Below are positions 46,841 through 57,260 of a stretch of 64,000 bases of DNA, one piece after another. The DNA comes from Pseudopyrenochaeta lycopersici. Lineage: Eukaryota; Ascomycota; Dothideomycetes; Pleosporales; Pseudopyrenochaetaceae. The translations under genes and the position numbers were made by a program. Below the pieces are notes generated by a model, which worked only from the letters and a program-made list of their open reading frames with translations, had not been told where the DNA came from and searched no databases. Position 1 is the first letter of the stretch. The number at the start of each line of letters is the position of its first letter. The stretch lies in the NCBI GenBank assembly GCA_003313425.1, contig NHZP01000009.1, positions 558,001-622,000 on the forward strand. Reading direction: 5' to 3'.

Positions 46841-49800
46841 TCAAAGCGCCCACTCATCTTTATTATCTGTCGCAGTAATAAAGGGTTCGTTGATGAGTTT
46901 AACGGCTAATTCACTGCATAGCACACTATACACTAGTTAGTAAAGAAGCATATAAGACATCGGCACACGGAAACGGAACGGTGAAGTAAGAACTTACCAA
47001 CTGGACCCAACAAGCGCATCTAGCTCCTTGATCGCTCTCTCCCTCTGGGCACCCATCTTTGTGCCCTTTTGCACCTCAATCTGCAGCTCCGCGATGCGCT
47101 TACCCCGTGCAATACCGGCGAGTTCAACGACCTTCTTGGCGAGACAGTCGCTGTGGAAAGCGTGTTGGCAGGGGAATACGAAAAACTGACGGGCTAGAAG
47201 TGGTAGGCTGCAGATATAGCATCGTTCGCCCGGCTCGACGATAGCGTAGCGCTGTTCGAGCGCTTTGATATCGCTCTTGATGTGTTGAGCCGTGGACTCG
47301 GAATCGTCCATTTCCTGTTTGAGACTGTCGATTTTACGCGAGTAGTCTTCAAGAGCAGAGCATATTTCTTCCTTGAAGTCGTCAATGACGACAAAATCAG
47401 GAAAGAAAGGAATCAGATCTTCAATCCTCAACAAATCTACTCTCCGCAAAAACTCAATTGCAGTCTTGATTCCCGAGGACTGTGAGATGACTTTCTTCGC
47501 GATGGCAAGCCAGAGCTTTTTACGGAGTGCGGGCTCAGTATTAGAGCGATCGGCAACGGAGCTTGCAAGGTCTATCTCGTCGTATTTGAGGGCAAGGTCG
47601 ACAGCTTGGGCATACTGGCCCATGGACTCATATATATGCACGCAGGATTGTACGCGTTTGTGTTGAATGCAGAGACGTAGGGCGAAGTCAGCGTCGTAAT
47701 TCTGCTCGTGAGCATTTGACTGGCCTTCGAGGTAGGCGAGGAGTGCTGATTCGTCACTGGTGGGATGTGATGCGTAGATCGATATAAGTGTGTTGTGGAT
47801 CGCGGCGTCGGTTGAATTGTGCTGGTTGATTTCGAAGAGCAGATATCGGACTGCTTGGTTCTGGTTCAAGGCGGTCTTGGTGTGGTTGTTGTAGTTAAGG
47901 AACGCTGGGATAAGCTTTTGCGCGTCAAAGGTCGAGTGTCTCATCATGATATCGACTAGCTCGAGCGGTACGTGAGCCATTAACACACTGCTGTACTTGT
48001 AGAAGATTTCAGGGTCAGTCTGCCTCTTTAAAACATCCAAAGATTCTGACCATCGCTCTCGCTGGACCCAGTAAGATAAGACGTAATTATAGTCGTTGAT
48101 CACTGTAGCGAAGTACAGAAGCTCTTCCTCCCGACCATGGCTACTGACGATTTCGTATACAGTCTTGCGGTCCAGATCGGCTTTGTATTTTGTCACAAAG
48201 TCTTGATACTCCTTCCTGATTACGGACAGTTGATCGTGGGTTTCAGCTGTATTCATACTTTCCGACAGCTCAGCCCTCGTAGTAATGGTATCATCAAGTA
48301 TATTCAGCTTCGCCATGTATAACTCGATGAGCCAGGTAGCAACCATTGTCCTTTGCATGATTGATGACTTCTTCAGTGTAAAGAGCTTAGTGAGAAGGTA
48401 CTTTCGTAAAGCATCTTGTTCTCCATTATCAATAAAGGTTAGGGCCACTTGTTCAAAAGGCTTTGTGCTTCGACCGTAGACAGCAGCGGCTTCCATATAC
48501 TGGCCTTTTCCCACTAGATAGTCCCCAGACGCTGTTGCAACTGCATCTTTCTGTGCTGATGTTTTTGCGTACTGTGAGGCGGCCTCGAACTGTTGCGCTT
48601 TGAGCATGATCTTCCAAACGTCCCTGTTTTCGTCTGTCAAGACGATTTCGAAGATTTCCTGAGTGGTGAACAACCAATAAGTATTCTTCTTGATATCGGC
48701 CACGAGCCCAATCGCACTTTGGCCAGGGTCCAGCACAACTTGGTCAAGAACCACTGTGTCGTCAAGCCGGTTGATAGCTACAATCCTGCCCTCGACAAGT
48801 TGAAGAATATGCCACTGACTGAGTATCATTGAGGTGACTGCATCTTGTGTTCTCCTGGTACGGCCGCTGGCGGTCTGAGACGGCGGGATCTGCGATCTAG
48901 GCAGCATCTTCGAGTCCGCTAAGACCTTCCCGCCAAGTTCGGATGCGTCTTGTGATAGGTACAGCTTCCCATGCAAAACGCCTTGCGATGTGAGCCAGCC
49001 GAATGTTCTCTCAGGACTTGAGTAGTCAAGGTTTGGGTTGTCCTGGAGTTCTGGGGAGACAGCAAGTAACGAAGTAGTGCTACTTGTCACATTTGGGATC
49101 TCATGCACTGTGGCAGACTCGCTCTCAAAAAGCTTTGAAAATATTGACCCGCTACCTTCATGCCCCTGACGTCCGACTTTACCTGCAAAATGCAGGAACG
49201 TTGACGGTGTCGCAATGATGACCCGGCGCAGATCTGTTCTTCCCGACACAGTGTCCGTCCATATTCCAACGATGGGGCCATCGTTTGTTCTGTATACACT
49301 CTTCAGGTATCGTTCTTCTCTCCGGTAGAACTCGGAGGAGGGCTCAATGTACACCTCGTAGACGTTGCCATCTGATGCTCCCACCAATATCTCGCGGGTA
49401 GATGCAGTCGGTTGTGAGGGGTTCCAAGAAATACTCTCTATTACGACTCCTTTAAGCCGTGATAGCGCTTTGGGTGTCCGGGATTGTGTATGGAGGTAGT
49501 AGTTTTCTGCGAGGGTGGTGGTTATGACGAGATGCGACGCGGAGGGGTCAAGGAACAGGCGCTTTATGACGCCAATTTCCGATGGCTTTTTTGGTAGATC
49601 GATATCTTCTCACGGGTTAGGGAAGGTTCTGCAGCTGTTTTAAAGCTATGCCGGTGCTCTACGAACCATCTATGTCTGCAGGACTGTCCAAATCTATTCG
49701 CAGTATGCGCCCGGTCGAGAGAGCCAGAATGAGGACGTTATTGGCTACTGCAGCTGCCACAAAGTCGGAGGATATATTGAACTGCAGCGAAACCCGCTCT

Positions 49801-49883
49801 ATATTAAACATGGGAAGCGATGCGTCGTCCTGCATGTTGCTCGTGCTGGGCGGAGCATATCCGCTCGAGGTGTCGTACGCCAT
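46841..49883 (-). CDS. vps18: Vps18/Pep3, core subunit of HOPS and CORVET, 969 aa, 3 exons
   Basis: Model: complement(join(46841..46925,46998..49605,49667..49883)). The start is ATG 49883 (MAYDTSSGYAPPSTS). The N-terminal half is a beta-propeller (SSDFVAAAVANNVLILALS, LVGASDGNVYEVYIEP). A helical clathrin-repeat region and a coiled coil (KEEICSALEDYSRKIDSL) follow. A RING-like zinc finger starts CYICSLPLLARQFFVFPCQH, then AFHSDCL. The long exon ends in TGG-TAA, but this TG/GTAAGT is a splice donor. A 3' exon from a TATAG acceptor adds CVLCSELAVKLINEPF and ends DNKDEWAL, giving the RING its last two Cys. The first donor (GTTCGT) is weak. Vps18 tethers late endosomes and vacuoles for fusion. 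Confidence 0.92.
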
Positions 49884-50315
49884 GATGGCGTTCAGGTGCA
49901 GATTCCCGCTATTCCGGTCGCGTAATCATGGCTTGCTTGAATGGCGACAGCTTCAGCTGCTTTCGCGGAGTTTCGCGACCTGTGTTACATGCGTTGACTG
50001 AGTCTGCATCTCGAAAGCACCGTCGTGGTGCCGGAGCTTGGGTAGCGGAAATAGTACGGAGATTAAACGGAGATGGCTTGGAGATATGGCACTTTAGGCA
50101 CACACCTCATCAATTACGAGTGGTCAAGATACTCTTTGTTATTAAAGCGTCCGAGATATTCGCCTTATTTTGCTCGTCTAAACTTGCATTAGTAGCTTAA
50201 GATTTAGCCGCAAATTAATAAGGGTTGGATCTGGAGACCTCTGAGTAATTAAGTTTTTAGGACGGAGACACAGCAATATATTTAAACATATATTATATTA
50301 GAAGCGCTTTATAAT
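49884..50315. other. Upstream region of vps18, then AT-rich sequence
   Basis: Promoter side of vps18 to about 50150, followed by AT-rich sequence leading into the 5S copy. No gene recognised. Confidence 0.45.
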
Positions 50316-50434
50316 ACATACGACCATAGGATCTTGAGAACAAGGCTTCCCGTTCGCTCAGCCCTATTTAAGCAAGATACCGGCGGATTAGTAGTTAGGT
50401 GGGTGACCACTAGCGAATCCCCGCTGTTGTATGT
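50316..50434 (+). rRNA. 5S rRNA gene copy, diverged and possibly a pseudogene
   Basis: 119 nt starting ACATACGACCAT and ending GTTGTATGT, followed at once by a run of five T that would stop RNA polymerase III. Inner blocks TCCCGTTCGCTCAGCC, GTAGTTAGGTGGGTGACCAC and AGCGAATCCC match the ascomycete 5S rRNA. Compared with the consensus I remember, several positions carry C-to-T or G-to-A changes (TTAGG for TTGGG, ACTAG for ACCAG, TATTTAAGC for TACTTAAGC), as RIP would leave. 5S genes are dispersed singly in many filamentous ascomycetes. The 5' and 3' ends still pair, so function cannot be excluded. Confidence 0.85.
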
Positions 50435-50688
50435 TTTTGCTATTTTTAGTCGTTTTTAGTGGAACGGTGAGAAGAGAGTGAGAAATAGGTAGAAATAGCA
50501 TGCTATAATAAGTTAGGCTTTAATACTAGTAATTTAGACTATTAAAACAAGAGCAAAGGCTATTATTATATATATAGAGATAAAGGAGTTGTGATAGGAT
50601 ATATTTATAATAAGAGGCCTGTGAAGTAAAGTATTTAATCTATAGAGTTAGATGCGATATCTAGAAGCTAATTTTATTAGGCGTATAG
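50435..50688. other. AT-rich decayed sequence
   Basis: TA-rich DNA between the 5S copy and the solo LTR. It looks like mutated repeat sequence and holds no open frame. The 5-bp target site TATAG ends it. Confidence 0.5.
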
Positions 50689-51065
50689 TGTCAGGACACA
50701 GGTCTGCTCCCACTGCGCCAAACAACCCAAAAAGGTAACAATGATCTGCTATCTGCAGATTATGCTGAACAGAATTGTCAGATAATAGGTACCTGGAACA
50801 TCCAGCCGGCCTACGTCATGTGCAGACACAAGAGGGATAGTCACGTAACACCAATCTCGGGTGTAACAACACAACACCTAAGGAAGAAAATCAGAGACAG
50901 AGAATCGATCAATAAAAAAAAGAAACAATCTTCAGACCCTATCAAGATTCATCTATTATTTATTGCCTGTCGCGTGAAGACCCTCAAATCTGACAAGAAT
51001 AGTACTTAACGTCGTACTGGTGACCAGCCAGCGGCTACCTTAGCTCTCCGCCTTGTAGCCTGACA
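50689..51065. mobile_element. Solo LTR of an LTR retrotransposon with intact target-site duplication
   Basis: 377 bp that begins TGTCAGG and ends CCTGACA, the 5'-TG...CA-3' inverted ends of an LTR. It is flanked on both sides by the same 5 bp, TATAG (50684-50688 and 51066-51070). No internal retrotransposon sequence and no second LTR are nearby, so it is what remains after recombination between two LTRs. Superfamily (Copia or Gypsy) cannot be told from the LTR alone. Confidence 0.8.
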
Positions 51066-51070
51066 TATAG

Positions 51071-52143
51071 GTGTAATATACATACTATAAAATTTATAAA
51101 CTTAAATAATAGTCTAGTAGGGGGCGGCCCCATAGAACCAGTTTAATCACAGTAAATGTAGTATAGGGGGCAATTTCTCTATATTCTGGATCTAATCAGC
51201 AGATTTCAATTAGCTTGCCCAGCTTTTCTAGCAGCGTGGCTGCTTAATCGTAGGGGTTGTTATTTGTCTGCTTATAGAAATCCCCACCTCCACGGCGCGA
51301 GTCCACGCGGCCCGCCCCTGCTAGGCCATCGTTTAAGTTTGCAAATTTTTACGGTATTATAGATAAATCCTATTGCAGCCACGTTAATTATTAACGGCTC
51401 TACTTAGTGGAATAGCTTACGGCTCACTTCTGGCGTGAAAATAGAGTTCCTTTTTCTAGAACTGCCGACCCACTCTAAGGTTGCGATTGAACATGAGGTA
51501 AGATATTTTTTCAAGCGATTTGCAGAACCCTGATATAGGAGTGATTGACTCAGTCTGGTCATCGCGTAGTCTCAGGTCAGTGCAATGGCTAAATTCACAT
51601 ATGAGCCTGCCAGTGTCGCGCAAACTGACAACTATAAAGGTCTCCTGTACGATGCAGGGGACTCAAAAATAGAAGGATGCGGATAGAAATTTTTCTTATC
51701 CTAAAGGAGATCAAATATATGACACAATACCCAGCACATGGAAGAGTTGGGATAGCTTGCTTCATTGATAACAGAGACTCAATAGTGAGTGTCAAAGCAC
51801 TGCGGCTTGCTACAACACATCGACAATCACAACAGCGGTTTTCCAGCCGAGTCGGCATCCTTACAATACGTCAATTGGCCTTTAATTATCCCTGTCTGAG
51901 GCTTTGTCACTATCAGGTCTTATTGATCAATTTAAGTGTCCAGACGATCTGAACAAAGATGAGCAGATCAAGGGCTTGTCGCATTCATATTACAATATCA
52001 CGTGATAAATAATCTCATGTAATCGCATTCGCGCTCACGTTAACCTCATCCAACTAAGGAATAAATCGTCGAGCTTGCGGACCGTCAAGTTCTGGGCCAC
52101 CATACAAACGCTTTATATTTTCCATCCCACGACATAGAACACC
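51071..52143. other. Decayed repeat and intergenic sequence
   Basis: 51071-51480 has alternating GC-rich fragments and TA-rich runs, as in mutated repeats. 51480-52143 is unique-looking intergenic DNA leading to the next gene. Small frames show no domain. Confidence 0.45.
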
Positions 52144-53329
52144 ATGCAGCTCTCATCTCAAGAACTAACCCGCGAATCTCCAGCGAGTCAATTAAATAAT
52201 ACGATAATGAGAAAGCTTCAAAAAGCTTTAGAAGCCGACCCAGAGGTGGACCTAGCTTCTCAAATTCCCTCGTCGTACTCAAGTCGACTTGCTAATCGAA
52301 AAGCCGAAGGTTTGGAGCTTCGCATGCAAATTTCTCGATCTAAAGATACCGATCTGACACCCCGCAGGATGTCATGAGAATGACCCGCCTTCAAAGCGTC
52401 CAAAAGTGGAGGCCCCTCAATTTCCTGAAGATGTCCGACATTTTCTTGACGGAAATTCCTCAGCCACAGTCCTGTTCCCACTCTCTGGCTCCGTTCGAAG
52501 CCTCATAGAAAGTGACCATGATGAGTCCCTTGCCTACAGCGTACGCAGAGTGGTTGAGCAGAGCGAAGTTATCTGGAAGCCTAAGTTTGGCCACCACAAA
52601 ATCGTCCTTAAGTGCAGTCCTAGTATTGCTCTTAAGATTATACTGAACATGGATGACTTCACTGAATACACAACCCTACAATACCTTGAGGAGCATAAAC
52701 CCAACATTCCTGCGCCAAGGTCCCTCGGTCTTGTCCGCCTTGGTAAATGCTTCTTTATTTTTATGACTCTTGTACCTGGCACGACACTTGAAGCAGTCTG
52801 GCCAGAACTAGACGAGTCAATTAAACGTTCAGTTCAAGATCAGCTGAACGAAATATTTATAGAGTTGCGTTCTTTAACCCGTCCCGACAATATGTCACTC
52901 GGGGGAGTGGCGGGAGAAGGTTGCCAGGACTTAAGAAGACATGTTCGGCGCACAAAAGACCCTATTAGGACTACAGAGGATTTTGATAACTGGCAATTCT
53001 CAAATCCTCATTTTGGAAGCCCAATCTATATTAAAGTCCTTCAAAGACTTTCCCCGCCCCTGTCACAGAAACACGTTCTCAGCCATAACGATCTGCGCCC
53101 TGACAACATCGTCGTAAAACTTGAAGAAGGCCAAGGCCGCGTAACTGGTATCATTGACTGGCAATACAGCGGCTTTTATCCAGAATACTACGAATCCACA
53201 AAGTTGATGAATGGTCTTTCCACGAATGAGGATAGCGATTGGTACTTGTTCATTCCTGAATGTATTTCCCCAGTTCGAAACGCGCAGAAATGGCTCCTCG
53301 ATGCTCTCTGGTGGAAACATGTGGAGTAG
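52144..53329 (+). CDS. APH-fold kinase-like protein (about 375 aa, 2 exons)
   Basis: Proposed model: join(52144..52309,52368..53329). The first exon begins MQLSSQELTRESPAS. A CGCAG acceptor at 52367, with CTGAC before it, joins in frame to CHENDPPSKRPKVEAPQF. The donor is uncertain: GTTTGG at 52310 or GTCGAC at 52283 both work. The second exon has the phosphotransferase fold: IVLKCSPSIALKI, FIFMTLVPGTTLEAVWPEL, the catalytic loop VLSHNDLRPDNIVV with the HND Asp, and the metal site GIIDWQYSGFYPEYYES. These are the motifs of the large fungal APH/choline-kinase-like group. Substrate unknown. PPSKRPKVE could be a nuclear signal. It neighbours a repeat island and lineage-specific genes. Confidence 0.75.
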
Positions 53330-53826
53330 CAAGTGTTAAGCATCTTCAATCAGGGTCAGAATGGTTAGGGATGAATGGGAAGGCGCGAAATTGGCTAATC
53401 ATGCGAACAAAAATAAGCTATATGGAAAACAAACCCACACAACCGCGGCCATACAAAAACCTGCTATGTATATCTGGACACTTGTTGTCTCAATATTCTC
53501 CACGCTTGTTTCAGAGCTTTCTCTTCTGCTTCTGATAGGTTTTGCCGTCGCCATCTATGATACACTCTTCCTCCAAATTGTCCAGTATTTCCAGCACATA
53601 ATCCTGACAATCCCACTCTACTGTCTCGTTATCCACCTTTGTAGCTGTGATCGTCTACGCACCGCCATCACCATCTTCGGGTGTTGGTGCCAAGCTTCAT
53701 CAGGTCCAAAGTTTATTTCCTTACTTCGGTGCATGTATCTAGCAAGGACTGCAAGCTTATAACACAGCTCAACCGGATGACTTGCCCAGATCGCTCCCAA
53801 TGAATACTACTTCCACAGCGGCAAAC
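53330..53826. other. Convergent 3' spacer
   Basis: 497 bp between the APH-like and DUF6594 genes. A 134-codon plus-strand frame (53361-53762) contains a hydrophobic stretch but no known domain; I treat it as chance. Confidence 0.45.
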
Positions 53827-54808
53827 CTAGGGTTTTGTCAGCGAGGTCGAGCCAGAAGATGCGCAAAAAACCCACGCTGCCGTTGAAGCCGCTATTTCTA
53901 GCCTTCGCGCGTTTGTGAAAAGAGCGAGAACAAGCGCAAATACAACTGTGAAGCCCGCCATGGCTCCGAGTCGGCCCCCTTCCGTCTTGATGAAGTATAA
54001 GGCGACAATAGCCAGGACAGGTAATGCCGCGCCCAGTACACTAATCAAGATGTTGTTGAACCTCAGCAGGCGTCCCTCACTATAATGGAGGATGCCACTG
54101 TCTGGATCAATGGTCTTATTAAATGCCGTGCCTTGCTGTCCAGGAGGAGTCTGGTTGAATTTCCTTGAAGAGGCACATGATCTCAACCAGTTCCAAACAT
54201 CCAGGAGTGAGGAGGACAGAAATTTGGAGAAAATATCTTGCTCTTCGGCAGGGCTATGTATAGTCAGGAGGTCCTTTTCGAGGAATATGTGTTCTCTACG
54301 GGAACTGCTCTCCGGCAACTTCCAGGTATACTCTTCATTACCATGAAGAAAGTTATCACCATCGCCTATTCCACTAATCCAGTCACGCAGGAATCGCACG
54401 TCTGCTGGTTCTGGCATAGGCATGCGCCCAACTTGCGCTACTTGGATCAAGGCAGCGTCTGTGCAAAGTCAACGACTAGTAATACCAGAATGGATGTTGA
54501 AGTTTACTGTACTCCTGGAGCTTCTTTCGGATGTCCAGTAGCATTCTATACTGGAGGCTATCATCGGAGTTTCGTAGCATACGAAAGTAGGTAGAGTATT
54601 CCTTCTCATTGACATCGGTCGAGCTTTCATCTTCCGCCCACAAATCGCGAAACTGCACCTGTAAGTCCACCAGCTCAGCCTGCAAACTCAAGAGATTCAA
54701 CATGTTAAGTGCGCTGAATCGCCTCAAGATGGCCGCTTCAGGATAATGGCCCATCAAATCTGCGAGTCGATGATAGCCTCGTGGCTCAGTGGACATTGGG
54801 GCGGTCAT
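53827..54808 (-). CDS. DUF6594-type fungal membrane protein, 310 aa, 2 exons
   Basis: Model: complement(join(53827..54458,54508..54808)). The intron of 49 nt (GTAAAC donor, CACAG acceptor) joins LQEYNAALIQVAQV. The start is ATG 54808 (MTAPMSTEPRGYHRLADLMG). The N-terminal soluble half has the family blocks RGYHRLADLMGHYPEAAI, LNLLSLQAELVDLQ and DVRFLRDWI. Near the C-terminus lie three hydrophobic spans: NNILISVLGAALPVLAIVALYF, GAMAGFTVVFALVLALFTNARR and AASTAAWVFCA. This pattern matches my memory of DUF6594, a family much expanded in filamentous ascomycetes and often near heterokaryon-incompatibility-type genes. No function is established. It runs divergently from the STAND/retropepsin-like gene, with about 290 bp between the starts. 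Confidence 0.78.
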
Positions 54809-55102
54809 GGCTCCTTCTCCACTGCTGACTGTCGACAATGGTAGCAATGAGATGATAGACGCAGTGTGATTTTTTATGTCAATTTTGAGCCTGAAGAGCT
54901 GAATCGCGATCTGCAGCTGACCTTACGTCGGTGGTGGGGCAGAGCTGAATGGTGTATGCAGGTGTGAGACAGGGGTCCATGGCTAACGATATCTCAGCCT
55001 TGTGTCTGCTTTAGCCCAAAGGCTGAGCAGTCCCCCAAGATTCATCTTGCATCCATCCATAGCGAACCTCCAACTGACTCTAACCATTCCTTAGCTATTC
55101 CG

Positions 55103-56635
55103 ATGGCTGAAGTTTTTGGTGTCGCTAGTTCCATCACGGCCTTCTCCCAAATATATCTGCGAGCTCTCCAGGGATTATCTGCTCCCGATGCCCCTCAACA
55201 GCGACGTCTGCTGCAGAAATACTCTCTGCTGATGAGTATGTTGAGGGATTGCGGCAACATCATTCAGGCCTCTGCAGAATTCAGGCCCACGAGTTCCATG
55301 ATCATAGAGGCTACCCAGCAATGTATGGATCTTGGGCAGGAGATAGCCTATCGATATGAGAAGTTCACTGGTTCCGGTACCAAGAAACGCATCGCCTTTG
55401 CCCTTGCACCTTGGGATAGGCTACAAGCGATGCATCATGATTTCCACGATAGTGTACTCCTTCTTCATGATCTCACTCAAGAGTAAGACAACCTTTGCAG
55501 TCGTCAGACTGTCTCGCTAATTGATCTCAATTACCAGCTTAATGTTACAAGATCTAGTTGAGAGCCAAAATGATCTGCGAGCTCTTGCAGCAAAATCGTT
55601 TGCAACAAAAAGCACCACTGCGAGGGATGGGCGGTACCACCATAACACTGAAGACCAAGAGGATCACGCGTCTACGCGAACAGAACAAACCGCATTCACT
55701 GTTGGCGGAGGATCCATCGCGGACGTAGTTACCCTCGCCGATGAAGTCGTGGCCCAAAGCATTAAGAGGGGAGTCCACTTTGGCGGAGATCCCAGTCTGA
55801 TACTTGGTACCATCACCATGACGCATCAAAACAGACCAAGCTTTGTTCCAGTACGTGCAAAATATGATACAGGCGCTGACGTCAATTTTATCCCAGCGTC
55901 TCTCATAGAGAAGCATGGGCTCTCCCATCAAATGGTCAAACTCGAGAGCGACGATGATACCGAGGGCGCTGTGTTCATCGGATTGAACAACCAGGAATAT
56001 GTCATATACCATAAGATTACATTACAATGGTGTGCCGCAACTATGCATCGTGTCCGAACAACCGAGTTCCATGTTGCAGAGGATCTACCGTACGACATGT
56101 TATTGGGAAACCCATTCATCCAAGAGAATCGTGTTTTCGATCCGCAGCGAGTCGCCCTACCCTTACGACGCAAGTACCGTAGCTCCGGTAAGTTATTGCA
56201 CACTTGTGCATATCGCATGTGAAAATAAAGCACAGTAATAACTGCTTAATAGCACAAAAGCAAGAAGAAGCACAGAGGACCCAGGCACACGCTCAAGCTG
56301 TCGCAGAGGAATCAAGACGGGAGAGGAACGAGGATGCCACCAGGCGTGCGCTGGAGAGAGAAGCAAGACGCCTTGCGCAAATGCAAACGTCGGCCTCATC
56401 CATGGTATCTGCAAATCCCAACCACAGCCCCAGCCCTCTCGGTTCCGGCAGTGGGTTTACAACACCAGTCAGTAGAACGAATAGTTTTCCTTTCGGTGCC
56501 AGACTAAGCCAACAATCGTCATTGGCGACCCAAACCACTACATCAATTCAAAATGATCCGGTCATCAACACCGTACCAACAACAGTTGCGAGCGGACAAG
56601 CACCTACTTTTATTCCTAGCCCGCCTTCCACGTGA
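55103..56635 (+). CDS. STAND/NLR-type N-terminal region fused to a retropepsin-like domain, 470 aa, 3 exons
   Basis: Model: join(55103..55482,55538..56187,56253..56635). Introns of 55 and 65 nt have GTAAGA and GTAAGT donors and join LLHDLTQDLMLQDLVES and YRSSAQKQEEAQ. Residues 1-135 (MAEVFGVASSITAFSQIYLR onward) resemble the helical N-terminal domain of fungal STAND/NLR proteins. Residues 205-335 look like a retropepsin-type aspartic protease domain: VPVRAKYDTGADVNFIPASL with the D237-T238-G239 triad, a central hydrophobic segment, and LPYDMLLGNPFI at about 311-320, the place of the second psi-loop. After residue 344 come a Gln/Glu/Arg-rich coil and a Ser/Pro-rich tail. A nucleotide-binding domain is absent. 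If active it would work as a homodimer. A protease role is inferred from motifs only; a domesticated retroelement origin is possible. Confidence 0.75.
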
Positions 56636-57260
56636 AATAATGTCTCATCTAATTCCTTTACTACCAAAATCGAGGTGTTCAGGCAGAACGACCATTCCTG
56701 GAAGATGAAGAATACGATATATAATTCATGATCGCTCGAAGCCAACGACAAGATCTCAAATTGTTTAGGAAACGGTACAGGGCATATGTCAATCTGGGAG
56801 TATGCGACGATATCGCCTTTAGATGCATTTCTGCAGGATCAATCTAGCCCTTTTCTGTAACAATCTATTGCCATCAGGCTACCAAAGCATCCCGAGTCCA
56901 CTATACGTTATATACATTCTTAAACCATTTCTTCTACGCGCCGGGATTTGGCCAACCATTTGCATTTCTAACCAACACACTCTTCTACTTATCACAAGTG
57001 CTATATTACCCATTTATCGCATAGTGTGTCGAAAAGCACTGTCTTGGCTATTGTTCAAACGATCTATTGTGGCCAAGTTTTATCGACCTGGGATAGCCAA
57101 TGCAAATAAGGACGCCCGCTCCAGAAATGCTGTAGTCGGGCAGTAGCATGTGTTATCCTGTAAACCCGGCGCTTATTCATGGAAGGTTCTGCCATGTAAA
57201 ACTTTAAAAGATAATGGCAGACAGCAAACGCATCTAATCGCGAGGGCTGCACTGCGTGTT
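56636..57260. other. Convergent 3' spacer
   Basis: 625 bp with no supported gene; frames up to 108 codons have no domain. Confidence 0.5.

Noticed and set aside
53361..53762. 134-codon plus-strand frame after the APH-like gene
   Set aside because: Hydrophobic stretch only; it lies in a convergent 3' spacer and has no domain or homologue I know.
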